64,000 nt of DNA from Flavobacteriaceae bacterium MAR_2009_75. Lineage in GTDB: Bacteria > Bacteroidota > Bacteroidia > Flavobacteriales > Flavobacteriaceae. Location of the stretch: assembly GCA_002813285.1 (NCBI GenBank), contig PHTZ01000001.1:2293501-2357500 (forward strand), written 5' to 3'. Positions 18,034 to 26,686 of the stretch are shown piece by piece. The position numbers were made by a program, and so were the translations under genes. A model generated the notes under the pieces. The model made no database searches. It was not told the origin of the DNA and saw only the letters and a program-made list of their open reading frames with translations. How positions within the stretch are numbered: position 1 is the stretch's first letter; every line of letters begins with the position of its first letter.

Positions 18034-20153
18034 TAAGCCAGTAGGTTTGGTTTGACCCTCATGATCCACATTTTATCATCGTAAGAGTCGTTTAGATTGG
18101 TATAGTAAGATATAAGGGCATTGTTCCAAGATTCATGTCGCTTCAAATACACGTATCTCCAGTTATTTTCAGGGTTTATGAAATAGCTAGCGCTAAGGCC
18201 GAACGAGTTTAGAAGTTTAACAAACCGATTGGCATTTTTTGGACTGGAAAATACATTGGCTATAATATAATAGCCCGATCCAATACCATCGATTTTATAA
18301 GTTTTAGAGGTAAGCTCTTTAGACGTCACTTGATCTTTAACGACTACATTTTGTTGTAACACATCATTATCATATTCGTATTGAGCAGATTTTTCCTTTA
18401 ATTTATTAACGTTGTTGGCATAAGCCTCATTAGTATATTTGTTGTCAACGTTCATAATCCAAAGATCACCATTGTAAGAACCGTTCATTTTTGATTCGTG
18501 TGCGGCAACTGCTTGGTCCCAAGTATCATAGCGCTCTAAATAAACATATTTTAGTCCGTTCTCGTTGTTGTCTATATAGTTGGTTGAGAACCCTTTGGCA
18601 TCCATATCATTAATGAACTTTTCCATATACTTGCCTCCTTTATAAACATTGGCGACTACATAATAACCGTCATCGGCGCCTTCGAGATTTCTAAACTTTC
18701 TACTTTTAATTTTATTCTGAGCTAGCTTATTGCGTTCGTTAGTCTTTACTTTATTTTTAGTATTGTCTTGTATTGTCGCAGGCCTTTCTTTAAGGTTTGT
18801 TTCCGCTACGCCGGTTTTGTTCTGAACATTAGAATTTGTACCGATAGGTTTATTGGTGGTTTTTGATTGGCTTGACGTAGCTACTGCAGGTCTTTCTTGA
18901 TTTCCTAAGAATAAATTCTCTGCCCGTTTTTCAAGATCGGGACGCTTACCGTTCGTTTCGTTACGTACCATGCCCATTACCATATTAAATCTTCGTTCAA
19001 GATCTTTTTGGCGGTCTGCCTCTAAAGAGTCTTGGCGAAACATCAGTTCTTCGATAATAGCATCGTTTTCCGCTAGTTTTCTTTTCAGCTCTGCAATCTC
19101 TTCGTTGGAAGCAAGATTATTCTTTTCTAGGTCTTCGCTTTCAGCCAGTTCATCTTCAAAATCCTCTTCTAACATTACGCGGTCTTCGGTTAGGTTAGGG
19201 GTGAATGAGTAGGCAAACGAAATTTCGTGGGTTACACCAAGGGCTTCTAAATCGGTCGTAAAGCCTTTTTCCATGGTATACCCAAGGGAGAGTCTCTTGT
19301 TGATGTTAAAACCAGCTCCTGCCGATGCCCCGAAAAAGCTATCATAGCCCCCTTGTAACCAGCCTAGTTTTGGCAGGTCTAGTATTAAACTTCCGCCAAA
19401 TGTAATGTCTTGGGCTTCTTCTGCATCCGCAGAGGCAAATCGATTTTGACCGTTCATTCGAACCCGTGCAAGAGGCATTAATCTGCTCCCCTCCATAATG
19501 CCAGAATCTTTATTAAAGGCATGGGTATACTGTAGATGTCCGGAATACGTTTTATTGGCAAATTCTGTAAGAGATTCACTTGTTTTTAAATTGTAATCAA
19601 AAAGGTTCTCAGCAAAAACGCCAAAATCGAATTTGTCATAGGAAATATTGAAACCCGGTTGAAAAGACAGCACGTTACTATCTTCTGTACCGTTTAGTCT
19701 AAAATCTTCTGAATCGATAGCATCAATATTATTACGATCAAGACCTGTACTATAGTAGGCCAAGTTTGCTCCGAAAGTAAAATTACTTTTGTCGCTTAGC
19801 TTTACACCATAAGCGTAATTCGCCAACACACCGATATTGGAAACTGGACCAATAGATTGGGTATATAGACTAAGACCGAGCCCGCTTCTATCGCCTACCC
19901 TACCGCTATAACTCAAAAAATATGTTTGGTCATTATCCTTAAACTGTACCGATTGGTTTCTATGTAATAGGTTAATGTAAGATTTGTCTTCTTGAACTGT
20001 AGAAAAGGTAGGGTTGATCAAAAACCTATTGTATTTCAATAGGTTTTGAGATGCGGGGCTATACAGAAGTATAGGGTCGTCTTCTTGCGCCTTGACATCG
20101 GTAAATGAGAAGACGGCAATTAGGGTTAACAGTAGGTATTTGGCTAGTTTCAT
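18033..20153 (-). CDS. sprD: SprD-like protein: PorP-type barrel, coiled coil and two SPOR-like modules
   Basis: A 706-residue protein with a signal peptide (residues 1-22, ending VKAQ). Residues about 28-320 look like a PorP/SprF outer-membrane barrel (PASQNLLKYNRFLINPTFS, then FAENLFDYN and other aromatic beta strands). Residues about 325-400 are a strongly charged coiled coil (EELMFRQDSLEADRQKDLERR). After a low-complexity linker, two copies of a SPOR-like module follow at about 495-575 and 625-706, each with GYYVVANV, YVYLxRxxxW and DxWIMxV. Its stop overlaps the start of the SprB-like gene. In F. johnsoniae sprD lies directly upstream of sprB and is needed for normal gliding; its precise role is not known. 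The name rests on gene order. Confidence 0.75.
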   Translation of the reverse strand: MKLAKYLLLTLIAVFSFTDVKAQEDDPILLYSPASQNLLKYNRFLINPTFSTVQEDKSYINLLHRNQSVQFKDNDQTYFLSYSGRVGDRSGLGLSLYTQSIGPVSNIGVLANYAYGVKLSDKSNFTFGANLAYYSTGLDRNNIDAIDSEDFRLNGTEDSNVLSFQPGFNISYDKFDFGVFAENLFDYNLKTSESLTEFANKTYSGHLQYTHAFNKDSGIMEGSRLMPLARVRMNGQNRFASADAEEAQDITFGGSLILDLPKLGWLQGGYDSFFGASAGAGFNINKRLSLGYTMEKGFTTDLEALGVTHEISFAYSFTPNLTEDRVMLEEDFEDELAESEDLEKNNLASNEEIAELKRKLAENDAIIEELMFRQDSLEADRQKDLERRFNMVMGMVRNETNGKRPDLEKRAENLFLGNQERPAVATSSQSKTTNKPIGTNSNVQNKTGVAETNLKERPATIQDNTKNKVKTNERNKLAQNKIKSRKFRNLEGADDGYYVVANVYKGGKYMEKFINDMDAKGFSTNYIDNNENGLKYVYLERYDTWDQAVAAHESKMNGSYNGDLWIMNVDNKYTNEAYANNVNKLKEKSAQYEYDNDVLQQNVVVKDQVTSKELTSKTYKIDGIGSGYYIIANVFSSPKNANRFVKLLNSFGLSASYFINPENNWRYVYLKRHESWNNALISYYTNLNDSYDDKMWIMRVKPNLLA

Positions 20154-20164
20154 GGTGTGGTGAC

Positions 20165-22423
20165 TTATCTGATAACTGTTATGGTACCTTGTTTTAATGT
20201 TTCGGCCTTATTCTTGATAACATAGTAGAAAACCATGTTCTGGCTAGAAAAAGCCATTGATGACTCTGGCCAATTATTCGAATAGTTGGTAGCATTTAAA
20301 ACTTCTGCTCCTTTCGCATTATAGATGATTACGTTTACATCAGATTTGTTGGAATATGAATTGGGTATAATCCACTGATCATTTGCCCCATCTCCATTGG
20401 GAGTAATTACATTCGGTATGTTGAAAAGATCTAAGTAAGCCACCGTAATGGGTTTCGCAACTTGACAATCATCTACATTGGCAATCAAAGTATAGCTGCC
20501 CTCGGTTGTAAACGTAATAGAAGCGGTACTTCCTATTTCGATATTGTTCGCATTAAACCATCTGTATGATGTACCACCGTTAGCAGTCACTGTTTTTGAG
20601 CTGCCTTCTGGGAAAATCACATCTCCATCAACATCTAATGTGATTAGTTCAGGATCTAGCGGCGCAACGGTTATTTCATTGGAGATAAGTGGGCATGAAC
20701 CTTTTCTTACAACTAAACGGTAGGTTCCTGGTTCCGACACGTTCAATGAAATATCAGTAGTACTTATGATATTGCCATCTTTTTCCCACTCGAAGTCCTC
20801 GTCGGTCAAATCAATGGAGGCTTCTATGGTAATTGTATCTTCAGCACTACAATATACGGTACTTGTACTAGTAATGGTTAGGCTTGCGTTACTAGATAAT
20901 TGAACGGGCAAGGTGTTCGAAGTACTCGCCATTGAGGCAAAAGTGCCCTCAACAGAATATGTTCCGTTTTCATCACTGCTGGTCAAACTGATAGACTTTG
21001 CAGACTCTGCACTTACCGCTACCCCATCTTTATGCCACTGATAGCTGAAAGAAGTTGCAACATCGTTCGTAACGTCAATTTCGCTAGAGTCGGCAAGAAC
21101 GGCGTAAATATTTGCGGTTTCAAGTACAATGCTTGATTCTGTACATTCGCTATACGGGGTGGCATAGTCGATTTCTAATCTAAATTCCGTAGGGCTTACG
21201 GCTATTGTGTTTTCTGAGTTTATTGTAGTTGAAGAACACGTACCGCCTGTTTGCGTTACGGAAACATAATATGTTCCTGCTTGTGATATGTCTAGCGAGG
21301 CTGCATTGGTAGACGGTATTGCTGTTCCGTTTCTATACCATTGATAAGTTGGGCTATTTGCATCTGTAGTTACGCTTAAGGTTTGTATTTGACTTGGTAA
21401 GACCACCAAATTTTCGCTATTGTTTCTATTTACTGTAAATGCACCCGCATTAGTTATGGTAACTGCTTGCGATGTTTCGGTACAAATTCCCGACCCTTTT
21501 ACTTCAACCGTATAATCACCGATAAATGATGGATTATTTGTGTCTATCGTATAGGTGAATGCACCCGCCTGTTCTGCTTGAACAATTTCACCATTTTTGT
21601 ACCAGGTATATGAATATGAACCGTTCTGAACATTGGCTTCTAGCGCCGGTGCAGATTCACCAGCACATAATGAGGTTGAGGCGGGAGTATTAATTGCTAT
21701 ACCACTACTAGTTCCTGAGTTGATTATAATGTGGTTTGATTCTGTATTGGCCGAACCAGTACAATCTCCATAATCTATGTATACAAAATACTCTCCATCT
21801 CCACTAGTCTCAATTGAAGGTCCAGTACCAATTGGTGTACCGCTCCTAAACCATGAATACTGATAGGTATTTAAATCTGTTGGCGGTACGTTATCTACAC
21901 TTAAAGTTACATTGCCACCTCCACAAACTTGTAGTGTTCCGGGTGTCGAACCATCACCCTCTGGACTCATATGCAAGTTGTTGGTAAAACCTAAGTAATA
22001 CATGGAGTAGGGTGATGAAACAGGACTAGTTGTTGCTGGGCTCGTACTTCTCACTCTCATACGATATCCTGAACCTTGTATATCTGTGCTAAGGGTAAAA
22101 CTTGTCAGAAATTCTGAATTGCTGTTTTGATCGGTTATCGTAGAAATTACCGTGGGGGAGCTGAACGAACCCGAAGCGTTTGACAGCTCTAGAATAAATT
22201 GATTGTCAGAGTTTGCACTACCCGCCCATTTGATGGTCACGAAATATTCGTTGAACGTTGATGAGCCACATGCTCTGTCCCAAGGAGAATTTCCGCTGAT
22301 ATTAGGGTTGTCTGCAGGCTCTGGGGCTTGAAGGGCAATGGCCTGGGCGTTAATAGATGTGCTTGACAATAGCATTAATGCCATGGCAAGCGTTGTTCCA
22401 GTTGTAAAGAGTGCTTTTTTCAT
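20165..22423 (-). CDS. sprC: SprC-like T9SS type B surface protein with Ig-like domains
   Basis: This protein has 752 residues from the ATG at 22421-22423. An in-frame start at 22480 adds 19 residues but buries the signal peptide (MKKALFTTG..., cleavage near INAQ), so the shorter form is chosen. Residues about 28-150 form a divergent N-terminal domain. Several Ig/PKD-like domains then each contain a YxWYKNG or YQWYRNG core (SYTWYKNGEIV, TYQWYRNGTAI, SYQWHKDGVAV, DFEWEKDGNII, SYRWFNANNIE). The last about 90 residues are a type B T9SS sorting domain (NVITPNGDGANDQWIIPN, VNVIIYNAKGAEVLN). It lies 11 bp upstream of the sprD-like gene and is first in the cluster, which matches sprC of F. johnsoniae by position. 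Confidence 0.72.
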   Translation of the reverse strand: MKKALFTTGTTLAMALMLLSSTSINAQAIALQAPEPADNPNISGNSPWDRACGSSTFNEYFVTIKWAGSANSDNQFILELSNASGSFSSPTVISTITDQNSNSEFLTSFTLSTDIQGSGYRMRVRSTSPATTSPVSSPYSMYYLGFTNNLHMSPEGDGSTPGTLQVCGGGNVTLSVDNVPPTDLNTYQYSWFRSGTPIGTGPSIETSGDGEYFVYIDYGDCTGSANTESNHIIINSGTSSGIAINTPASTSLCAGESAPALEANVQNGSYSYTWYKNGEIVQAEQAGAFTYTIDTNNPSFIGDYTVEVKGSGICTETSQAVTITNAGAFTVNRNNSENLVVLPSQIQTLSVTTDANSPTYQWYRNGTAIPSTNAASLDISQAGTYYVSVTQTGGTCSSTTINSENTIAVSPTEFRLEIDYATPYSECTESSIVLETANIYAVLADSSEIDVTNDVATSFSYQWHKDGVAVSAESAKSISLTSSDENGTYSVEGTFASMASTSNTLPVQLSSNASLTITSTSTVYCSAEDTITIEASIDLTDEDFEWEKDGNIISTTDISLNVSEPGTYRLVVRKGSCPLISNEITVAPLDPELITLDVDGDVIFPEGSSKTVTANGGTSYRWFNANNIEIGSTASITFTTEGSYTLIANVDDCQVAKPITVAYLDLFNIPNVITPNGDGANDQWIIPNSYSNKSDVNVIIYNAKGAEVLNATNYSNNWPESSMAFSSQNMVFYYVIKNKAETLKQGTITVIR

Positions 22424-22613
22424 AAGTAGTGGTAGTTTTGGGTTTACTACACGTTCGCAGCTAGATTTGGGGTTCAGCAACTAACGATAAACAAATATGC
22501 TACTTTAGATACGCGTAAGGAATTTTATGTTGTATCGAGCCGTAAATGTGTTGTGAAAAGCCATAATTCGATAGGAAAGAAATTTCATTCGACGGCTATT
22601 AATGCATTTTAAC

Positions 22614-22621
22614 TACCTTTG
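22614..22621 (+). promoter_or_regulatory. Bacteroidota -7 promoter box for glnS
   Basis: TACCTTTG matches TAnnTTTG, the -7 element of the Bacteroidota primary sigma factor. It ends 19 bp before the ATG at 22641, and it lies downstream of the earlier in-frame ATG at 22602, which therefore cannot be on this transcript. No TTG element is visible at the usual 17-23 bp spacing. Confidence 0.6.
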
Positions 22622-22640
22622 TGCCTTTAAAAAAGCATTT

Positions 22641-24323
22641 ATGGGCGAAGCGTCAGAATCCCTGAATTTTATTGAGCATATTGTTGAAGAAGACCTTAAA
22701 AATGGCTTTTCTAAAGACGATTTGCGTTTTCGTTTTCCACCGGAACCGAACGGCTATTTGCATATTGGTCATGCGAGTTCGATATGTTTAAATTTCGGAC
22801 TTGGATTGAGGTACCAAGCACCGGTTAATTTGAGGTTTGATGATACTAACCCGGCAAAAGAGGAGCAGGAGTATGTAGACGCTATAAAAAGAGACGTAGA
22901 ATGGCTGGGTTTTAAGTGGGATACCGAAAGGTATGCCTCTGACTATTTTCAACAATTATACGATTGGGCATTGCTCTTAATTAAGCAAGGTAAAGCGTAT
23001 GTCGATAGTCAATCTTCTGAAGACATGGCCGCCCAAAAAGGCACCCCTACGCAACCGGGTACTGACAGCCCGTACAGAAGCCGTTCCATAGAAGAGAATC
23101 TTGCTATTTTCAATGAAATGAAAGAAGGTAAACATGATTCGGGCACTCATGTACTAAGGGCCAAAATAGATATGTCCTCTTCCAATATGTTGATGCGAGA
23201 CCCCATAATGTACCGAGTGTTACATAAGGCGCATCATCGAACAAATACCGAATGGTGTATTTATCCGATGTATGATTGGACCCATGGTGAAAGTGACTAT
23301 ATAGAGCAAGTTTCCCATTCTTTATGTACACTTGAATTTGCTATGCATAGAGAACTATATGATTGGTTTTTAGATCAAATAGTTGACGACAAGAAGGTAC
23401 GGCCCAAACAGCGTGAATTCGCCCGAAGAAATTTGAGCCATACCGTTGTAAGTAAAAGAAAGTTGTTACAATTGGTCGAGAGTAATGTAGTTGACGGATG
23501 GGATGACCCCAGAATGCCTACCATTTCTGGTCTTAGAAGAAGAGGGTACACTCCTAATTCTGTTCGAAACTTTGCCGATACCATAGGTATAGCGAAAAGG
23601 GAAAATTTAATTGACGTATCTCTTTTAGAATTTTGTGCTAGGGAAGATTTGAACAAAACAGCGCCAAGGGTTATGGGTGTTCTAGACCCTTTAAAAGTCG
23701 TAATAACAAACTTTCCTGAAGGTGAAGAAGAGTGGCTAGAGATTGAAAATAATCCTGAAGATGAAAATGCGGGCACACGTCAAATTCCTCTTTCCAGAGA
23801 AATTTTTATAGAAAAGGCCGATTTTAGAGAAGAAGCGAATCGCAAGTTTTTTCGTTTAAAATTGGGCGGGGAAGTCCGATTGAAGGCCGGTTATATTATA
23901 AAAGCAGAAAGTTGCACTAAAGACAGTGATGGTAATGTAGTTGAAGTAGAATGTACATATGACCCTAAGAGCAAGAGTGGTAGTGGCACAGAGGAGAGCC
24001 TTCGTAAGGTTAAAGGCACATTACACTGGGTTTCTGGTAAGCACGCCAAGAATGTTGAGGTGAGGTTGTATGATAGATTGTTTACACATGAGAGTCCAGA
24101 TACGCAAAAGGATAAAGATTTTATGGAGTTCATCAATCCGAATTCTTTAGAAGTAATCACCGCCTATGTAGAACCTAGTCTTGAAGACGCTAAAGTTGGG
24201 GATAGGGTTCAGTTTCAGAGAATGGGATATTTTTGTGTTGACCCCGATTCTAACGATGATAAATTAGTATTTAACAAAACCGTTGGACTCAGAGATACTT
24301 GGGCAAAACTTGAATCGAAATAA
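22641..24323 (+). CDS. glnS: Glutamine--tRNA ligase
   Basis: This 560-residue class I aminoacyl-tRNA synthetase charges tRNA-Gln with glutamine in the cytosol. The HIGH-type motif is in PPEPNGYLHIGHASS (near residue 38), the tRNA/ATP region contains LRFDDTNPAKE, and the KMSKS-type loop is VVSKRKL (near residue 270). The C-terminal beta-barrel anticodon-binding domains follow (FRLKLGGEVRLKAGY, FQRMGYFCVDPDS). The start at 22641 is preferred over the in-frame ATG at 22602, because a promoter box lies between them and MGEASESLNFIEHIVEEDL is the usual N-terminus. Having GlnRS suggests direct Gln-tRNA synthesis rather than only the amidotransferase route. Confidence 0.95.
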   Translation: MGEASESLNFIEHIVEEDLKNGFSKDDLRFRFPPEPNGYLHIGHASSICLNFGLGLRYQAPVNLRFDDTNPAKEEQEYVDAIKRDVEWLGFKWDTERYASDYFQQLYDWALLLIKQGKAYVDSQSSEDMAAQKGTPTQPGTDSPYRSRSIEENLAIFNEMKEGKHDSGTHVLRAKIDMSSSNMLMRDPIMYRVLHKAHHRTNTEWCIYPMYDWTHGESDYIEQVSHSLCTLEFAMHRELYDWFLDQIVDDKKVRPKQREFARRNLSHTVVSKRKLLQLVESNVVDGWDDPRMPTISGLRRRGYTPNSVRNFADTIGIAKRENLIDVSLLEFCAREDLNKTAPRVMGVLDPLKVVITNFPEGEEEWLEIENNPEDENAGTRQIPLSREIFIEKADFREEANRKFFRLKLGGEVRLKAGYIIKAESCTKDSDGNVVEVECTYDPKSKSGSGTEESLRKVKGTLHWVSGKHAKNVEVRLYDRLFTHESPDTQKDKDFMEFINPNSLEVITAYVEPSLEDAKVGDRVQFQRMGYFCVDPDSNDDKLVFNKTVGLRDTWAKLESK

Positions 24324-24656
24324 TAAAAAAACAGCATTTCTTTTTATTCCGTTTTAGACACCTTTGTCTTATAAGAAATAATTATCGATTTTTCGGCTCC
24401 TATCATTTTTGTTGATTAGGATTAAGTGATTTTCTCCTTATTTACGGCCTTTTCAATTCTCAATAAGGTTAATCTATGCTGTTGGCGGCAAAATGCCTTT
24501 ATATTAGCTTAAACGGTTAAATCTGTCTTAAATTCGTTTGAAAGTTAATTTTTACTTGGATTGGGGCAAGTACGCGGCGATTGTGAGCTTAATTTTGAAA
24601 TTGTAGAGGGGATAACAACTATCTTCTGAAATTAAGTATTAATTAAAACAACAATT
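24324..24656 (+). other. AT-rich intergenic region upstream of the YtxH gene
   Basis: These 333 bp hold no supported gene. No convincing terminator hairpin follows glnS. The only recognisable element is TAATTTTG at 24590-24597, a match to the TAnnTTTG box, about 60 bp before the next start codon; the nearest upstream TTG is 26 bp away, outside the usual spacing. The remainder is AT-rich and unassigned. Confidence 0.5.
24590..24597 (+). promoter_or_regulatory. Candidate -7 box for the YtxH-holin-DUF6327 operon
   Basis: TAATTTTG fits the TAnnTTTG consensus and would give a leader of about 50 nt before the ATG at 24657. The evidence is a single box without a well-spaced partner. Confidence 0.4.
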
Positions 24657-24989
24657 ATGTCAAACGAGAATACCGGAAATATTTTAATTGCTATTTTAAC
24701 AGGGGCGATTATCGGAGCAGGCGCAGGAATTCTTTACGCACCAGAGAAAGGTATAAAAACCAGAAAGAAAATTAAAAAGGGTGCGTTAAAAACTAAAGAA
24801 GATTTTACCCATAGAATTAGCCAAGCTGCAGATGAGCTGACTAAGACTGCCGAAGAGAAAAAAGTTGACTTTGAGCAAAAGTTAGAAGATACGATTTCTA
24901 CTATGAGCTATAAAGCCGATGATATTATCTTGACCCTAGAAAAGAAACTTGAGGATTTGAGACAAAAGAATGCTCAATTACAAAAGTAA
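24657..24989 (+). CDS. YtxH domain-containing small membrane protein
   Basis: This 110-residue protein has one N-terminal glycine-rich membrane segment (residues about 8-28: ILIAILTGAIIGAGAGILYAP). It is followed by the YtxH signature of a proline-glutamate-lysine turn and a basic stretch (APEKGIKTRKKIKKG), then a long charged helix that is probably a coiled coil (residues 45-108). YtxH proteins are small envelope proteins associated with stress responses in several phyla; no reaction is known. It lies 3 bp before the holin-like gene, so the three small genes to 25555 form an apparent operon. Confidence 0.85.
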   Translation: MSNENTGNILIAILTGAIIGAGAGILYAPEKGIKTRKKIKKGALKTKEDFTHRISQAADELTKTAEEKKVDFEQKLEDTISTMSYKADDIILTLEKKLEDLRQKNAQLQK

Positions 24990-24992
24990 TCT

Positions 24993-25343
24993 ATGGCTTT
25001 TGAAGAAATAAAAGAGAATTTCTCTGAGGCAGAGGCAAGTGCTAAATCTTATGTAGAAAGCAGCGCTCAGTTTTATAAGTTAAAAGGTTTTAAAGTGATG
25101 ATGAAGGCCATCGTCATTTTTGCCAAAATAGCTTTGGTGTCTGTTATGCTGTTACTTGCTTTGTTATTCTTATCTGCCAGTACTGCCTTTTGGGTCGGCG
25201 AAGCTTTAGATAGTAATGCACTTGGGTTTTTGGTCGTAGGCGGATTTTATATACTGGTGGGTCTAATTTTGTTTTTACTGAGACAACGACTGAACAAGCC
25301 TCTTTTGAAGAAATTTTCTGAATTTTATTTTGATGAAATATGA
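24993..25343 (+). CDS. Phage holin superfamily III-like membrane protein
   Basis: This 116-residue protein has an amphipathic N-terminal helix (residues 1-38) and two close transmembrane helices (about 42-66 and 76-98) separated by a short loop (FWVGEALDSNA). It matches the general look of the holin superfamily III / Phage_holin_3_6 group, which in Bacteroidota is a chromosomal envelope protein and not a sign of prophage. The helix pattern and its position between YtxH and DUF6327-like genes support the call. Its stop overlaps the next start by 4 bp, implying coupled translation. Function unknown. Confidence 0.7.
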   Translation: MAFEEIKENFSEAEASAKSYVESSAQFYKLKGFKVMMKAIVIFAKIALVSVMLLLALLFLSASTAFWVGEALDSNALGFLVVGGFYILVGLILFLLRQRLNKPLLKKFSEFYFDEI

Positions 25344-25555
25344 TTCCCAAACAATATACATCTTTTGAACAAATTGACCAGGATCTTAAGATTCTGAAAC
25401 TACAACAAGATATAGATCGAGAGAATCTCAAGTTGAAATTCAATGAGACAAAAACCAGTTTATATCCCACCAATTTGCTGGGAGGAGTAGGTGGAGTAAT
25501 TCAAAAACTAGTTATATCACTCATTGCTAGTAAGTTTATGAAGAAATTTCATTAA
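25340..25555 (+). CDS. Small DUF6327-like protein
   Basis: This 71-residue protein starts at an ATG overlapping the previous stop (ATGA). The N-terminal SFEQIDQDLKILKLQQDIDRENLKL is a charged amphipathic helix. It is followed by SLYPTNLLGG and a C-terminal hydrophobic helix (GVIQKLVISLIASKFMKKF) that could lie on or in the membrane. From memory this resembles the DUF6327 family that ends the YtxH-holin cassette in Flavobacteriia; the domain number should be treated as tentative. No function is known. A strong terminator follows at once. Confidence 0.65.
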   Translation: MIPKQYTSFEQIDQDLKILKLQQDIDRENLKLKFNETKTSLYPTNLLGGVGGVIQKLVISLIASKFMKKFH

Positions 25556-25556
25556 T

Positions 25557-25586
25557 AAAAATGCCCGAATCGATTCGGGCATTTTT
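25557..25586. terminator. Bidirectional terminator, 30-bp perfect palindrome
   Basis: AAAAATGCCCGAATC and its exact reverse complement abut, giving a GC-rich stem flanked by A and T runs, so each strand has a T tract. It lies between convergent genes, the small protein ending at 25555 and the SPFH gene ending at 25611, and can terminate both. Confidence 0.88.
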
Positions 25587-25610
25587 ATTTTAAAATCTAA
25601 GCTACATAAA

Positions 25611-26546
25611 CTACGTCTTATCTTTATCTTTTTTGTTGCTGGCTTCCTTCATCTTTTCACCAATCATGTTACTCGCGGTAAAAGAGGCGACCATGTTGTT
25701 AAGCATATCACTACCGGCCTGAGGTGAGTTCGGTAACAGAATCAGGTTGGTGTTGGTTGCTTCACCAATAGATTGTAGGGTATCATAGTGTTGTGTTACT
25801 ACGATTAGCGCAGATGCCTCTTGAGAGTTGATACCTACTTTATTCAAAACTTCTACGGATTCCTCTAGACCACGGGCAATTTCCCTTCTTTGGTCGGCAA
25901 TACCTTGACCTTGAAGACGTTTGCTCTCTGCTTCCGCCTTGGCTTTTTCAACAATTAGTATCCTTGCGGCATCACCTTCGAACTGAGCTGCTATTTTCTC
26001 TCTTTCAGAGGCGTTGATACGGTTCATGGCATTCTTTACTTGGGCATCGGGATCAATATCTGTCACCAGGGTTTTAATGATGTCAAATCCGTAATCGAAC
26101 ATAGCTTCTTGCAGTTCGGTCTTTACGGCTATAGCGATATCATCTTTCTTCACGAAAACATCGTCTAGCTTCATTTTAGGAACCTCTGCACGCACTACAT
26201 CGAATACGTAGGAGGTAATCTGCTCGTGAGGGTATTCTAGCTTGTAGAAGGCTTCGTAGACCTTATCCTTTAAGACCACATATTGAACCGATATTTTAAG
26301 CTTTACAAATACGTCGTCTAAGGTTTTGGTTTCAACAATCACATCTAACTGCTGAATTTTGAGGCTTAAACGACCGGCGATACGGTCAACAATCGGTATT
26401 TTCATTTGCAATCCTGAACTGCGTATGCTCTGAAATTTACCGAATCGCTCTATGGCAACGGCTGTTTGCTGCTTAACGATAAAGAAGGAAGAGAAAAGAA
26501 TAACGAGTCCGAAGAAAATAATCGGTATCAATAGAAATTGTCCCAT
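25611..26546 (-). CDS. SPFH/Band 7 family membrane protein (stomatin-like)
   Basis: This 311-residue protein has one N-terminal membrane anchor (residues about 4-25) followed by an SPFH/prohibitin-homology domain (VKQQTAVAIERFGKFQSI through VTDIDPDAQVKNAMNRI, residues 26-185). An alpha-helical coiled-coil region follows (INASEREKIAAQFEGDAARI, AKAEAESKRLQGQGIADQRREIARG), then a C-terminal assembly segment. Such proteins oligomerise into large membrane scaffolds that organise membrane domains and proteases. The coiled-coil motif is close to that of plant hypersensitive-induced reaction (HIR) proteins. It sits alone between convergent and downstream genes; no protease partner such as an NfeD gene is adjacent. 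Confidence 0.88.
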   Translation of the reverse strand: MGQFLLIPIIFFGLVILFSSFFIVKQQTAVAIERFGKFQSIRSSGLQMKIPIVDRIAGRLSLKIQQLDVIVETKTLDDVFVKLKISVQYVVLKDKVYEAFYKLEYPHEQITSYVFDVVRAEVPKMKLDDVFVKKDDIAIAVKTELQEAMFDYGFDIIKTLVTDIDPDAQVKNAMNRINASEREKIAAQFEGDAARILIVEKAKAEAESKRLQGQGIADQRREIARGLEESVEVLNKVGINSQEASALIVVTQHYDTLQSIGEATNTNLILLPNSPQAGSDMLNNMVASFTASNMIGEKMKEASNKKDKDKT

Positions 26547-26686
26547 ATGATTTAGTTTTAAGTTGCACGGCTGAATATACTCAGACTTTGGTATATCTGT
26601 AGCTATTTACTTATAATTGTTACAGAATCGTGTATAAAAGTACACTTTGAGCATCTGCACGCGACTACAATGGGTTATCCGACATC

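Noticed and set aside
18034-18069. Upstream start of the SprB-like gene at 18069
   Set aside because: It adds 12 non-hydrophobic residues before the signal peptide and overlaps the sprD gene by 37 bp, whereas the ATG at 18033 gives a clean signal and a TAATG junction.
24993-25343. Holin-like gene as sign of a prophage
   Set aside because: No phage structural, lysis or integrase genes are nearby. The gene is part of a chromosomal cassette with YtxH, common in Bacteroidota.
25557-25586. Perfect 30-bp palindrome as another parS-like or protein-binding site
   Set aside because: It differs from the parS core, is flanked by A and T runs and lies between convergent genes, which fits a terminator. 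The 42777-42806 palindrome is treated likewise.
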